Part shown: positions 38,992 through 49,219 of the stretch, one piece after another
Layout: each line of letters begins with the position of its first letter
How positions within the stretch are numbered: position 1 is the first letter of the stretch
DNA from: Planctomycetota bacterium
GTDB lineage: Bacteria > Planctomycetota > Phycisphaerae > Phycisphaerales > SM1A02
Length of the DNA: 64,000 bases
Assembly (NCBI GenBank): GCA_026386795.1
Contig: JAPLMU010000052.1
Span: 29,506-93,505, forward strand
Reading direction: 5' to 3'
Translations under genes and position numbers: made by a program
Notes under the pieces: model-generated
What the model was told of the DNA's origin: nothing
What the model saw: the letters and a program-made list of their open reading frames with translations, nothing else
Databases searched by the model: none

Positions 38992-40581
38992 GTGACGACA
39001 CACGCAACTTACGAGCACTGGCTTGTCCACCGCAGCGAGACTGGCGATGTCCGACATCGCTTGCAGGCGCCCGGCATCGTGAGTGTTGGACGCGGGACCT
39101 CCAACATGCTGGTGCTGGCACATCCATCAGTCAGCCGCGACCACGCCGCATTTGAATGGGCGCCGGACGCGACTGGCGGCGGAACGTGGCGCATCACTGA
39201 TCATGGCAGTGCATCCGGCACGCGCGTCAATGATGTGCAACTCGTTGCATTTCAATCGTTGCCACTGTCGCACGGAGATTGCGTTGCCATTGGTCCAATG
39301 GACTTTCAGTTCCAGCGTCCCGCGGCGACGGATTCCCTGACGATCGTCGGTCGGGCCACGCCGCGAGTCGTTGAACGCATCGATGTGCTCGCGCCCGCTG
39401 CACTTGAAGCGAAGCATCTTGATGCAGTGCTTGCAATCGGCGCAGCAATTCACGCAGCAGGGGATGATCAATCAGTTGCCGACGCAGCTGTTGATGCAAT
39501 CGCTCGCATCAGTGGATTTTCTGAAGTGGCGTTTGTTCAGCAATCAACCGCTGATGGAGTATTTGCAGTTGTTGCCTCGCGCGGCCCGCGCGCTGCGCAT
39601 TTGCGCCTCAGTCATAGTGTTCTCGCTCGCGCGCGGCTTGGTCCGGTAGTGGTTTCTGACGGATGCGAAGCGACAGGCAAGCATCACACGCTTGCGCGCT
39701 TGAACCTTTCCCGCGTCGTGTGTGTGCCGGTGGAACTGGGAGAGCGCTTCTTTGGTCTGTTGTACGTGGCTGACGGCGGTGCGTTCCGAACTGCCCTCGA
39801 ACCAGTGGCCGCGCTCGTGCGATCCGTTGCGGCAGTGGCAGCACTCGCCCTTGCCAATCTCGAGCGGCTACGAATGAACTCCGCTCTCGAAGCAGAGCAA
39901 CGCGCCATGTTTGACGGCACCATACAGGCATTGGTTGCGACCATTGATGCGAAGGATCCGTACACGCGCGGTCACTCTGCGCGCGTTGCAGACTTTGCAC
40001 ACCTCTTAGCCGTCCACGCTGGCCTGGACGAAGCCGATACAAATCGTGCTCGACTCTGTGGTCTCGTACATGACATCGGCAAGATCGGCGTCAGCGAAGA
40101 AGTGTTGCGCAAGCCTGGCAAACTCACTGATGAAGAATTTCAGCAGATTGCTGCACATCCAGTCATTGGCCACGACATTCTGCGGGGCATTCCGCGCATG
40201 AGCGATGTCCTGTGTGGAGTCCTGCATCACCATGAACGCTTTGCGGGTGGCGGTTACCCGCACGGAATTTCCGGAGAGAACATTCCGCTCCTCGGGCGAC
40301 TCATTTCGATCGCTGATGCACTTGATGCCATGACCACCAGTCGCACCTACCGCGGAGCGCGTCCCATGGCCGATGCGCTACAAGAAATCACTCGCTGTGC
40401 CGGCACTCACTTTGATCCAGAGTTTGCGAAAGTCATCATCTCGATAGACCGTCGCGCACTACAGAGCGTTGTTGGAATGCATGTATTCGGAGCGCCTGCA
40501 ATTTCTCCCCCGCATGTTGCAAGCAGCGCCGACATTGCGATCGCCCGAATTCACCCGGGTGCGACGCGTCGCACCGCATAA
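38992..40581 (+). CDS. FHA-GAF-HD-GYP signalling protein
   Basis: N-term FHA 'VGRGTSNMLVLAHPSVSRDHAAFEW'; GAF-like middle; 'GHSARVADFAHLLA...LVHDIGKIG...HHERFAGGGYP' HD-GYP. Confidence 0.9.
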   Translation: MTTHATYEHWLVHRSETGDVRHRLQAPGIVSVGRGTSNMLVLAHPSVSRDHAAFEWAPDATGGGTWRITDHGSASGTRVNDVQLVAFQSLPLSHGDCVAIGPMDFQFQRPAATDSLTIVGRATPRVVERIDVLAPAALEAKHLDAVLAIGAAIHAAGDDQSVADAAVDAIARISGFSEVAFVQQSTADGVFAVVASRGPRAAHLRLSHSVLARARLGPVVVSDGCEATGKHHTLARLNLSRVVCVPVELGERFFGLLYVADGGAFRTALEPVAALVRSVAAVAALALANLERLRMNSALEAEQRAMFDGTIQALVATIDAKDPYTRGHSARVADFAHLLAVHAGLDEADTNRARLCGLVHDIGKIGVSEEVLRKPGKLTDEEFQQIAAHPVIGHDILRGIPRMSDVLCGVLHHHERFAGGGYPHGISGENIPLLGRLISIADALDAMTTSRTYRGARPMADALQEITRCAGTHFDPEFAKVIISIDRRALQSVVGMHVFGAPAISPPHVASSADIAIARIHPGATRRTA

Positions 40582-41789
40582 GCCATTCGGCGCAGGCCTA
40601 GGCGCAGCACAAAGACCGTCCATGGTGTATTGCCCGGTCCGCGCAGTGCTTTTTGCCACGCATCCGGATCGCAAGCAGCGCCGCGGGTTCGCACTGTGAC
40701 AATGCCTGCGTCGCGTTCGGCGAGCCATGCTGCCACGGATTGCTCGCGCGCTGGAAGTTCTTCGATGACCTCAAACTGCTCGAACCATTCCGCACAATCA
40801 GACGGTAGCGGAGTGATTTCGTCCTTAGTCAAGATTCCAAGTCCAGGCGCTGCATCCACGGCATTCAAGCGATCGGCAAAGAGTCCCAGTAGCTTGGCGC
40901 GCTCAAGCGCAGGGTCGGGAACCAACAGCATTCGCAACATTCGTGATTCGCCAGTTGGTGCATCCCCAGGAGTTCCACTGACTGATGCACCACTACACGC
41001 ACGCGATGCGGTGTTTGTTCCTGCGGTCCGAACCAACGCTCCCGACCAAAGCACTTGTTGCAACAGTCGACCTGATTCGCTGATGAATTCCAGTTCATCG
41101 CCGGGCGCATGTTCGCTCGCCTCGAGGTCCATTCCTGGTCCAAGCTTGATGGCGTAGCCAATGCGTTCCCGCAACAATTCTCGAAGCGCTTCCAGTGCCG
41201 GCAGTAGATCAGCAGCGCGGAAGATGCGATTGCCACCGAACGAACGGCGCGCTGGATCGGCGTGTGCGAACGGCGCAGTTCCCGGCTCTTGGAGGACATC
41301 GGCAGTTCGCACGCTGACACCGGCGTTGCGTGCAGCCATCCATGCCCGCAGTGGATCAAGGTCAACACCACTGGCTTCTGCAACGCGTGCAAGCTCCATG
41401 AGGTCGCCGCCAATGCCAGTGCACAGGTCGTCGATGCGCAGCGCGCCTGCGGCTTGGAATCGCGCTGCTTTCCAGCGAGCCGTCGCTGGCGAACTCGACA
41501 TTTCTACGCCGCTTCGATCGCACCACAGCGTTTCGGAACGCGCTGCGAACTTTGGACGCGCGCGCAATCGCGCGATGGAAAGTTCTATAGCGGCATTCAC
41601 GGTTTCCGATGGCCACGTTCGGCGCAGGCGCTCAATGACTGCGGCGGATGGTGTGGAATCGATACCGCGCAACGCATCAAGAAGCGGCAGTGCAGCGGGC
41701 GAAGCGAGCGATTCCCAAGCGCTGAGCGCGCTGGTTTCTGTCATCGCTTTACCGCTTCTCCATCTGTCGCGCACTGGCGGCATCGCCAA
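40551..41789 (-). CDS. Class I SAM-dependent methyltransferase with THUMP-like C-terminal region
   Basis: 'IDDLCTGIGGDLMELARVAEASGVDLDPLRAWMAARNA' SAM motif; overall layout like THUMP-like methyltransferases. Confidence 0.65.
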   Translation of the reverse strand: MAMPPVRDRWRSGKAMTETSALSAWESLASPAALPLLDALRGIDSTPSAAVIERLRRTWPSETVNAAIELSIARLRARPKFAARSETLWCDRSGVEMSSSPATARWKAARFQAAGALRIDDLCTGIGGDLMELARVAEASGVDLDPLRAWMAARNAGVSVRTADVLQEPGTAPFAHADPARRSFGGNRIFRAADLLPALEALRELLRERIGYAIKLGPGMDLEASEHAPGDELEFISESGRLLQQVLWSGALVRTAGTNTASRACSGASVSGTPGDAPTGESRMLRMLLVPDPALERAKLLGLFADRLNAVDAAPGLGILTKDEITPLPSDCAEWFEQFEVIEELPAREQSVAAWLAERDAGIVTVRTRGAACDPDAWQKALRGPGNTPWTVFVLRLGLRRMAYAVRRVAPG

Positions 41790-42825
41790 GCAGCACGGAG
41801 AGCGAGCGCAGGTCGTCGGTGGAGTCGAGCACGATCTTCACAATGATGGTAAGTGGAACCGCAAAGAACATTCCGGCAATTCCCAGCAGGTATCCCCAGA
41901 CCACCAATGACAGCAGCACTACGAGCGGCGAGAGCCCCAGTCGGGATCCGAGCATTCGTGGTTGCAGCACGCTTCCAATCAGGACACCCGACAGACCCTG
42001 CACTACAGCCATAGCGATGCCAACGCCCCAGCCATGGGTGACCAGAGCAACCGCCACTACCAAGAGGCTCGCCACAATTGCCCCGATAGTGGGGATGTAA
42101 TTCAGGAAGAACACCAAGAAAGAAAGCAGGAATGCAAATGGAACACCCAGAGAAACACAGGCAATTCCATTAATCACCGCAAGCACCACGTTGAGTTGCG
42201 TAATCACTACGAGAAATGATCGAATCTTGTCGACCACATTTCCAAGGCCGCTGCTCTGCATGGCGTGTGGAAATGCAACGCGCATTTTGGCTGGAAAGCT
42301 CGATGCCTCAGCGATGATGAACGCACTGACGAGCAGTACGAACAAGAAATTCTGAAGCACCTTCGCCATAGAAATCAAGATCACATCAGCAAAGTCAGCG
42401 ATCTTCCATGCATGCGCTTCGCGAAGCAGGCGTTCTGGGTCAATATCAACACCACGCTGCTTGAGTGACTCAAGACCGGAAAGTAATAGCGTGTCAATAC
42501 GCTGCTCGTATTCCGGTAGCAACGGTTTAATGGATGCCGCCGATTGGCTGAGGTAGTAGCCAAGACCAAGTGCGCCTCCGATGGTGAGCAGAAGCACAAT
42601 GAGAAGTGCCAACCAACGCGGTACGCCAAGTTTGCCTTGCAAGAGAGCCAAGGGCAAGATGGCGATCATCGATATGAATGCCGCTGCCAAGATGGGGGTA
42701 ATCACTCCCGCTGCTTCGCGTATTCCTGCGGCAACAACCACGATGGCGGCGAGCGTGACAAGAATCGAAAGTCCACTTCCGGCAGCAGGTGCTGCGGGTG
42801 CGGGGGTTGGTTCCTGGAATGGCAT
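41749..42825 (-). CDS. AI-2E family transporter
   Basis: 'FLVFFLNYIPTIGAIVASLLVVAVAL', 'GSVLQPRMLGSRLGLSPLVVLLSLVVWGYLLGIAGMFFAVPLT'. Confidence 0.9.
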   Translation of the reverse strand: MPFQEPTPAPAAPAAGSGLSILVTLAAIVVVAAGIREAAGVITPILAAAFISMIAILPLALLQGKLGVPRWLALLIVLLLTIGGALGLGYYLSQSAASIKPLLPEYEQRIDTLLLSGLESLKQRGVDIDPERLLREAHAWKIADFADVILISMAKVLQNFLFVLLVSAFIIAEASSFPAKMRVAFPHAMQSSGLGNVVDKIRSFLVVITQLNVVLAVINGIACVSLGVPFAFLLSFLVFFLNYIPTIGAIVASLLVVAVALVTHGWGVGIAMAVVQGLSGVLIGSVLQPRMLGSRLGLSPLVVLLSLVVWGYLLGIAGMFFAVPLTIIVKIVLDSTDDLRSLSVLLGDAASARQMEKR

Positions 42826-42839
42826 GTAATCCTTAGTAT

Positions 42840-43571
42840 TCAGGAGGGTTTCTTGGGAGCAACCGGCGCGGCTGGCACAGTTGGTGCAGCAGGAGCGGCG
42901 GGTACGGTCGGCACAATTGTTGTCGGTAGTGTTTGGATGCGAATGTCTCGGTACTCCACATGGTCACCATGACCAAGGAATCCGATCTTTCCAGTAGTGC
43001 GCCGTGCGCCGGGATGTTCCTTCTCACTCACTGTCCCTGATTTCAGAGCTGCATCAAGATCGACATCAAGGATCACCGTGTGGTTCAGCGTCACCTTTGC
43101 ATGTCTGCCATCAAGGACAATCTCTTCATCGTTCCATTCGCCCACTGGATGCATTGCTTCAGCGGCGCCCTTGGATGGTGCAATACCGTACACGCTGCCG
43201 TGGTGTTGCCAATCCTTTAGCCAGCCTTTGTACTTCTCATTGGCATCATCAAGGACCTGAATTTCCATTCCTTCGTACGCCGCGTCCCCGGCGCCCGGAG
43301 CACGCACGCCGATACCGTTGTTTGCGCCGGCCGAGAGTTTGAAGCGAAATCGCAGCACGAAGTTGGCGTAGTCGCTCACCGTGTAGAGGTCGTTTCCCTT
43401 TGGCCCGCAAGTGATGGCGCCGGATTCCACCGAGTAGCCAGCGGTGTCGCCAGTCCAGCCACTCAGGTCGGTTCCGTTGAAAATCGACACGAATCCCGCC
43501 TCTGTTGTGGGCGGTCCGGCCGTGGTCAGGACCATCAGCGCGGAAAGGAGCGAAGAGCAAGCCATGAGCAT
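42840..43571 (-). CDS. DUF1080 / 3-keto-disaccharide hydrolase-like protein
   Basis: 'GFVSIFNGTDLSGWTGDTAGYSVESGAITCGPKG', 'GAGDAAYEGMEIQVLDD', 'GKIGFLGHGDHVEYRDIRIQ'. Confidence 0.85.
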   Translation of the reverse strand: MLMACSSLLSALMVLTTAGPPTTEAGFVSIFNGTDLSGWTGDTAGYSVESGAITCGPKGNDLYTVSDYANFVLRFRFKLSAGANNGIGVRAPGAGDAAYEGMEIQVLDDANEKYKGWLKDWQHHGSVYGIAPSKGAAEAMHPVGEWNDEEIVLDGRHAKVTLNHTVILDVDLDAALKSGTVSEKEHPGARRTTGKIGFLGHGDHVEYRDIRIQTLPTTIVPTVPAAPAAPTVPAAPVAPKKPS

Positions 43572-43656
43572 GGTGGCACGGTACCACGGGAAATTGCGCG
43601 ATTGCAGTCCGGCGCGAGCAAGTCTGACTCATCCGAGAGGGCTAGGATTGAAGCCG

Positions 43657-44955
43657 ATGACAACAGACCCCCGAACCATTGTGAACAAGTGCCGAACGAT
43701 CGCTCTTGCCTCGTTTGTCGCAGTGTCCGCATCACTTGCAGCAGCAGGTTCCCCTGCGCCGCCGACGACGACCGTAGCTCTCTCAGTAAATGGCGCTACT
43801 CAGGCAGGCAAGGTCGCGAAGCCAGCACCGATGCCGAAGCTCAAATTGCAGCGTGTTGCCCCTGAGGTGGTATTGCGGCGCCCAGTGCAAGTGGTGTTCG
43901 AGCCCGGCAGCGACAAGCGCATGTATGTAGTGGAGCAAGCGGGCCGCATCTTGGTGATCGATCCATCTGACCGTGAGGCAAAAGATGCACCAGTGTTCCT
44001 TGATATGCGTAAGCGGGTGAATAGTCGCGGCAATGAGGAGGGCTTGCTCTCCTTTGTATTCCATCCTGACTTCGCAAAGAATCGAGTCTTCTTCACCTAC
44101 TACACAGCGATGAATGATGACCAAAAGCGTGTGGATGTTCTCTCGCGCTGGACAGTTGATAGTGAGACGCAGGTTGCCAAGCCGGATAGCGAGCAGATAC
44201 TCATCACCGTGGATGATCCGTATTCAAATCACAATGGTGGAACGGTTTTGTTTGGTCGGGATGGAATGCTCTATTTCAGTTGCGGCGATGGTGGCGCTGC
44301 GAACGATCCATTGTTCTCTGGGCAAGATCTTGGATCGCTCCTTGCGAAGGTCTTGCGCATTGATGTTGATCATCCTGAGGGTGACCGCCCGTACGGAATT
44401 CCGAAGGACAATCCATTCATTTCCGTTGCTGGTGCCCGCCCGGAAATCTGGGCGTTCGGATTGCGCAATGTGTGGCGCATGTCATTCGACCGCGTTACTG
44501 GCGAATTGTGGGCTGGCGATGTCGGGCAGAATCAATACGAGGAAGTAGACGTTGTGGTGAAGGGCGGAAATTACGGATGGAATGCACGCGAGGGACTGCA
44601 TGAGTTCCCAGGCGGTCAGGCAGGAAAGTTTGGGAGCGACTACATCAATCCGGTCGTGGAGTACTCGCATAGCGACGGCGTCAGCATCACAGGTGGATAT
44701 GTTTCGCGTTGTGCCAAGTATCCAGCTATGGATGGCGTCTATCTGTATGCGGATCTCGTTTCGTGCCACATCTGGGGATTGCGAGCGGACAAGGGCGCGC
44801 TGTTGGCGGGTCCAGAGATATTGCTCACCACGCACAACCAACTTCCCACGAGCTTTGGGCAGGCGAATGACGGATCGCTTTATCTTGTCACCTTTGAAGG
44901 CAGTCAGGATCCGCGCGCAAAGGGTGCGGTTTGGCATATTGCGCCAGCGCAGTAA
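43657..44955 (+). CDS. PQQ-dependent sugar dehydrogenase-like (soluble GDH / HHIP-like) protein
   Basis: 'NEEGLLSFVFHPDFAKNRVFFTYYT', 'NHNGGTVLFGRDGMLYFSCGDGGAANDP', 'RNVWRMSFDRVTGELWAGDVGQNQYEEVD'. ATG at 43657 preferred over the upstream extension. Confidence 0.9.
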   Translation: MTTDPRTIVNKCRTIALASFVAVSASLAAAGSPAPPTTTVALSVNGATQAGKVAKPAPMPKLKLQRVAPEVVLRRPVQVVFEPGSDKRMYVVEQAGRILVIDPSDREAKDAPVFLDMRKRVNSRGNEEGLLSFVFHPDFAKNRVFFTYYTAMNDDQKRVDVLSRWTVDSETQVAKPDSEQILITVDDPYSNHNGGTVLFGRDGMLYFSCGDGGAANDPLFSGQDLGSLLAKVLRIDVDHPEGDRPYGIPKDNPFISVAGARPEIWAFGLRNVWRMSFDRVTGELWAGDVGQNQYEEVDVVVKGGNYGWNAREGLHEFPGGQAGKFGSDYINPVVEYSHSDGVSITGGYVSRCAKYPAMDGVYLYADLVSCHIWGLRADKGALLAGPEILLTTHNQLPTSFGQANDGSLYLVTFEGSQDPRAKGAVWHIAPAQ

Positions 44956-44972
44956 GCGCATAGACTTCGCGC

Positions 44973-45269
44973 ATGCCCTCACTCGTCGCTCGTTCTCGGA
45001 TTCGAATCGCATCAGGTGCTTTCAGTCGCACTTGCGTTCCGGTGGCTTTGTTGGCACTCTTGTTTGCCTGTGATTCGGAGAATGACGGCGATCTATGGGG
45101 CGACTCCATGTCGCCAACGCAGATACAGCGTGCCGACCAAGGTCCTGGCCCGGGGGGCAATCTCTTCACCACAACGCAGGGCGATAGTGACGATCCATTC
45201 GTGGACGACCAGAACTACCCATTCGTGAGCGGACCGTGGTGGTCAAATCCCGCGTACAACGGCGGCTGA
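44973..45269 (+). CDS. Small putative lipoprotein
   Basis: 98 aa; lipobox-like 'LLALLFACDSEND'; acidic/polar mature part. Confidence 0.55.
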   Translation: MPSLVARSRIRIASGAFSRTCVPVALLALLFACDSENDGDLWGDSMSPTQIQRADQGPGPGGNLFTTTQGDSDDPFVDDQNYPFVSGPWWSNPAYNGG

Positions 45270-45300
45270 GTCCGTCGGTCTGAGTCCGTACACTCCCGAC

Positions 45301-46221
45301 ATGCCGCGGCATCTCCTGCAACTCGAAGGTCTCGATGCGGTCCAGCTCACCGCGCTCCTTGATCGCGCCGAGGCGTTTATTCCAGCCGCCCGTGGCGAGG
45401 TTTCTGCTACCCCGGTGCTTGCAGGGCGCTTGATAGCCAACCTGTTCTTTGAAGATTCCACGCGGACGCGCCTGAGTTTCGAGGCGGCAGCTGCCCGCCT
45501 TGGGGCACGTTCCTTGGCGCTGCAGGGCTCCGGCTCGAGCGCGAGCAAGGGCGAGACCTTTCTCGATACGGCTCTGAATGTTGAGGCCTTAGGCGTCGAC
45601 GCAATTATTGTCAGAACCAACCTCTCTGGCGGTCCCAACCAGTTGGTTCGCCATGTGCGTTGCGCCGTCATCAATGCTGGGGATGGCCGGCATGAGCACC
45701 CAACCCAAGGCCTGCTCGATTGTTTGACGATCCGAAGGGCATTAGGAGCGATCAAGGGCGCAAATGTTGCGATCGTGGGCGATATTGCCAATAGCCGGGT
45801 GGCTCGAAGTGCGCTTCATGCGCTGACGACACTGGGGGCAACAGTTCGCCTCATCGGCCCGCCAACGCTGCTTCCGCGCAGCTTTGCGTCCGTGGCAAAA
45901 AACTCGGAAAATGTATTGATATCACATGATCTTGATTCAAATTTACACGATCTTGATGCGATCGTCATGCTCCGGGTGCAGGTGGAGCGCGCAGCCGGTG
46001 GTGCCATAGCATCGGATTATCGGATTCAATACGGCCTCACCCGCGACCGTGCTGCCCGACTGCCATCACACTGCATTGTCATGCACCCAGGCCCGGTGAA
46101 TCGCGGCGTCGAGGTTGACGACGACGTTGCAGATGACCGCCGTCGCAGCCAAATTCTGCTTCAAGTGACCCACGGCGTGGCTGTTCGGATGGCGGTGCTT
46201 GAGCAGGCTATTACAGGTTAG
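45301..46221 (+). CDS. pyrB: Aspartate carbamoyltransferase catalytic subunit
   Basis: 'FFEDSTRTRLSFEAAAARLGA', 'GDGRHEHPTQGLLDCLTIRR', 'MLRVQVERA', 'HPGPVNRGVEV'. Confidence 0.95.
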   Translation: MPRHLLQLEGLDAVQLTALLDRAEAFIPAARGEVSATPVLAGRLIANLFFEDSTRTRLSFEAAAARLGARSLALQGSGSSASKGETFLDTALNVEALGVDAIIVRTNLSGGPNQLVRHVRCAVINAGDGRHEHPTQGLLDCLTIRRALGAIKGANVAIVGDIANSRVARSALHALTTLGATVRLIGPPTLLPRSFASVAKNSENVLISHDLDSNLHDLDAIVMLRVQVERAAGGAIASDYRIQYGLTRDRAARLPSHCIVMHPGPVNRGVEVDDDVADDRRRSQILLQVTHGVAVRMAVLEQAITG

Positions 46222-46389
46222 ATGTTTGTTCGGGATATGACTTCCATAATCGACCGAGATGAGGGTGAAGGTACCCTACGGTGCTTGCCGATAGCCCATG
46301 CGTCCGCTCGTTTGTTTTCTCGGGTGGCGTGGCGGCGTTGATTCGGTCGGAGATGTTTCCGCCGACCTTCCTACAAGAGGTTTTGTCAT

Positions 46390-48144
46390 ATGACTTTGGC
46401 CAGGACTGCGAAGCCACCCCGATCAGACCAACGTGCCGCGGGCAAAGCAGTTCCCTGTTGTCTTGCGTTCGGACTGGTGTTCACCGTGGCGATCACTGGC
46501 TGTGATTACGACAGCTGGATGGACCCAAGTCGAACCGGTTATTTCGAGCACACCCCCACATCGATCCCCATCCTTCGCAAGATTGATGTGATTGAAGTTG
46601 ATGAGGATGCATTTGCTACTGAAATGGGTCCGCCGACCGCAACCGACTTGGTTGCCGGTTCTCCGGAGTACATCTTTGCTGCAGGTGACGGCATCGAGGT
46701 GCAAATCAATGACCTGTTCCAAGTCGACAAGCCAGAACAATTCAAGCGCACGATCGACCAGTCCGGCAAGATCTTGCTACCGATCGTTGGTTCGATTCAA
46801 GCGGCGGGTATGTCGCAGACAGACCTTGTTGCCGCAATCACCGAAAAACTCCGGCCGATCATTCGCGACCCGCGCGTTGACGTAACCATCACTGAGGGTC
46901 GCGCCTTTACGTTTATGGTTGACGGTGAAGTGCGTAATTCGGGGGTTTACTCACTCTCGCGCCCAGACTTCGACATTGAACAGGCCGTTGCGCTTGCAGG
47001 TGGAGCCAACCAAGGCGTTCGCCGAGTGCGCGTTGTTCGAACGCTCGCTCGCGACGATGCGGCAACGAAGGAAACTGGTACTGGCCCTGCGTCAACATCG
47101 CCTGGAAAACAGGGCGGTGCCGCAGCTGGGCAACCGAACCCAGTAGCAGCGCCGCATTCAAACACCGGCGCGCCAGTCGCTCCAGCGGAACCACCGCCGA
47201 GCGTTGACGACCTCCTCAAGCAGATTCAAGCCCCGACGAGCGCAGTTCCCGCGCCAGCACCTGCTGATCCGAACCAGCCAGCGCTTCCAGTGCCGTCGGC
47301 AACGAAGCCACCCGAGCCGGCTCCTGCCAGCCCTGGCGCGCTCCGCTCGCCATCAATGGTGGTGGATGTTGATCAACTTGAAGCGCCGAAGGTTGCCGAG
47401 ACATCGGTCGTCCATTCGGATGCTGCTGTTCAAAGCGCCCCAACTCAGGTGCCCTCCACTGAGGCGCGGTATGTCTTTGACACTCAGAAGCAGGAGTGGG
47501 TCTTCGTTGCAGCACGTAACGGTGGACCAACCGGTCCTGATACCAATCTGTCCGCTCCCAATTCGCCGGAAGGCGCGCTCACTGGTGGAGCCGCAGCCGG
47601 ATCGGATGGACGGGCATTGAAGCAGCCTGTGAATTTCCGTCTCCCGAACGGACGCAAGACACGCGTCATCATCATCGACTGGGAGAAGTTGCAGAAGGGC
47701 GATTTGACACAGAACGTCTTGGTCCGCCCGGGTGACAAGATCCATGTCGAGAGTGATATCGGTGTCGTGTACATCGATGGTGAAGTGGCGCGACCAGGCG
47801 TCTATAACTTGCCCCCGATTGGCGAACTCACCCTCAGTCGATTGGTCACCGCGGCAGGCGGCCTCGGACAGATAGCCATTCCCCAGCGCGTCGATCTGAT
47901 TCGAAAGATCGCACCTGATCGCGAAGCAGCGCTGCGCGTCAACTTGGCGGCGATCCGCAATAAGGCGGAGCCCGACATTGTTATGCGCGCTGATGACCAC
48001 ATCATCATCGGAACCAACTTCTTCGCAACCCCGCTTGCGGTGATCCGCAACGGGTTCCGAATGACCTACGGCTTTGGATTTCTCATCGACCGCAACTTCG
48101 GAAACGATGTATTCGGACCTCCTCCGTACACGCAGCAGCAGTGA
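46390..48144 (+). CDS. Polysaccharide export (Wza-type, SLBB) protein with a Pro/Ala-rich internal linker
   Basis: 'AAGDGIEVQINDLFQVDKPEQFKRTIDQSGKILLPIVGSIQAAGMSQTDLVAAI', SLBB 'VYIDGEVARPGVYNLPPIGELTLSRLVTAAGGL'; about 170-aa low-complexity insert. Confidence 0.85.
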   Translation: MTLARTAKPPRSDQRAAGKAVPCCLAFGLVFTVAITGCDYDSWMDPSRTGYFEHTPTSIPILRKIDVIEVDEDAFATEMGPPTATDLVAGSPEYIFAAGDGIEVQINDLFQVDKPEQFKRTIDQSGKILLPIVGSIQAAGMSQTDLVAAITEKLRPIIRDPRVDVTITEGRAFTFMVDGEVRNSGVYSLSRPDFDIEQAVALAGGANQGVRRVRVVRTLARDDAATKETGTGPASTSPGKQGGAAAGQPNPVAAPHSNTGAPVAPAEPPPSVDDLLKQIQAPTSAVPAPAPADPNQPALPVPSATKPPEPAPASPGALRSPSMVVDVDQLEAPKVAETSVVHSDAAVQSAPTQVPSTEARYVFDTQKQEWVFVAARNGGPTGPDTNLSAPNSPEGALTGGAAAGSDGRALKQPVNFRLPNGRKTRVIIIDWEKLQKGDLTQNVLVRPGDKIHVESDIGVVYIDGEVARPGVYNLPPIGELTLSRLVTAAGGLGQIAIPQRVDLIRKIAPDREAALRVNLAAIRNKAEPDIVMRADDHIIIGTNFFATPLAVIRNGFRMTYGFGFLIDRNFGNDVFGPPPYTQQQ

Positions 48145-48232
48145 TTCGTCAAATGCGACGAACCCAGCGCGAGGATGGGCGTAGCAACGCTAGCACTGAT
48201 CCTCGGAATGAAGTCGGAGCCTGGATCCTTGC

Positions 48233-49219
48233 ATGACAAGCAGCTCGGCGAACACTCCCCAACCTCGCAATACCGCGCCGAGCGCGGCGAGTGGCGGCGT
48301 TGGCGCGTTGGATTCGTTTGACGTACCAGATCGTGCGGCTTACGCATGGGGCGCACTCTTGGTGGTGGCCTTTATCGCCACCTTCTTCGAATTCTTTCGC
48401 TACCAGTTTGTCCAAGCAACCACCCAGGTCCAGGACTGGGGTCACACACTCCTCATTCCACTGATCGCCGGTTATTTCGTCTATGTGCAGCGCGAGAAAC
48501 TGGCGGTCAAACGGTTCGTGCCGTCCTGGTCTGCGTTCACGCTGCTCTTTCTGGGGCTTGCGATTTACTCGGCGTCCGCATTTGGACCACAGGCGATTCA
48601 ACATCACAATGTTCGCGGCGTCGGGGTGGGATGCGCGCTGCTGGGATGCCTCCTTGCAGTGTTCGGCACCGCATCGTTCCGCTGGCTCTGGTTCCCGTGG
48701 GCGTATTGGTATGTCTTTGGCCAGACCATCTCCGAACGAGTCATGTCGCGCGTGACCGAGCGCTTGCAGGATTGGAGCGCGATCGGCGCGGACATCTTGC
48801 TGAACACATTGGGGATAGACACGGACCGTGTCGGCAACGTGCTCACGGTGCACATGTCAGATGGAACTACGCACCCGCTGAATGTCGCCGAGGCATGCTC
48901 TGGCATGCGCACACTCATGGCGTTTCTTGCAATTGGCGTTGCGCTCGCCGCACTTGGCCTGCCGCGCTGGTGGCAGCGCGTGCTGCTTGTGGTTGCGGGC
49001 ATTCCCATTTCGCTCTTCGTGAATGTGCTTCGCGTTGCGTCGCTGGGAATGCTTTCCATGGTTGACGCGAATTTCAGCACTGGCGAGTTTCACAGCATGG
49101 TGGGGTTGATCTGGCTCGTACCCGCGTTCCTTCTGTTTCTTGGAGTGATGTGGGTGATCCGCAATATGGTGGATGATGGGCAAGTGCCCCCGTCCCCGCG
49201 ATCTGGAGTGAATCCATGA
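48233..49219 (+). CDS. Exosortase
   Basis: Polytopic; catalytic-type 'NVAEACSGMRTLMAFLAIG', 'SLFVNVLRVASLGML', 'FHSMVGLIWLVPAFLL' (Cys, Arg, His triad). Confidence 0.9.
   Translation: MTSSSANTPQPRNTAPSAASGGVGALDSFDVPDRAAYAWGALLVVAFIATFFEFFRYQFVQATTQVQDWGHTLLIPLIAGYFVYVQREKLAVKRFVPSWSAFTLLFLGLAIYSASAFGPQAIQHHNVRGVGVGCALLGCLLAVFGTASFRWLWFPWAYWYVFGQTISERVMSRVTERLQDWSAIGADILLNTLGIDTDRVGNVLTVHMSDGTTHPLNVAEACSGMRTLMAFLAIGVALAALGLPRWWQRVLLVVAGIPISLFVNVLRVASLGMLSMVDANFSTGEFHSMVGLIWLVPAFLLFLGVMWVIRNMVDDGQVPPSPRSGVNP

Noticed and set aside
46345-46367. GGTCGG...CCGACC inverted repeat upstream of the polysaccharide export gene
   Set aside because: Only 6 bp with an 11-nt loop; could easily occur by chance in GC-rich sequence.
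48346-49065. 239-aa plus-strand ORF in another frame of the exosortase
   Set aside because: Same-strand alternate frame with C/R/H-rich composition; the exosortase frame carries the catalytic motifs.
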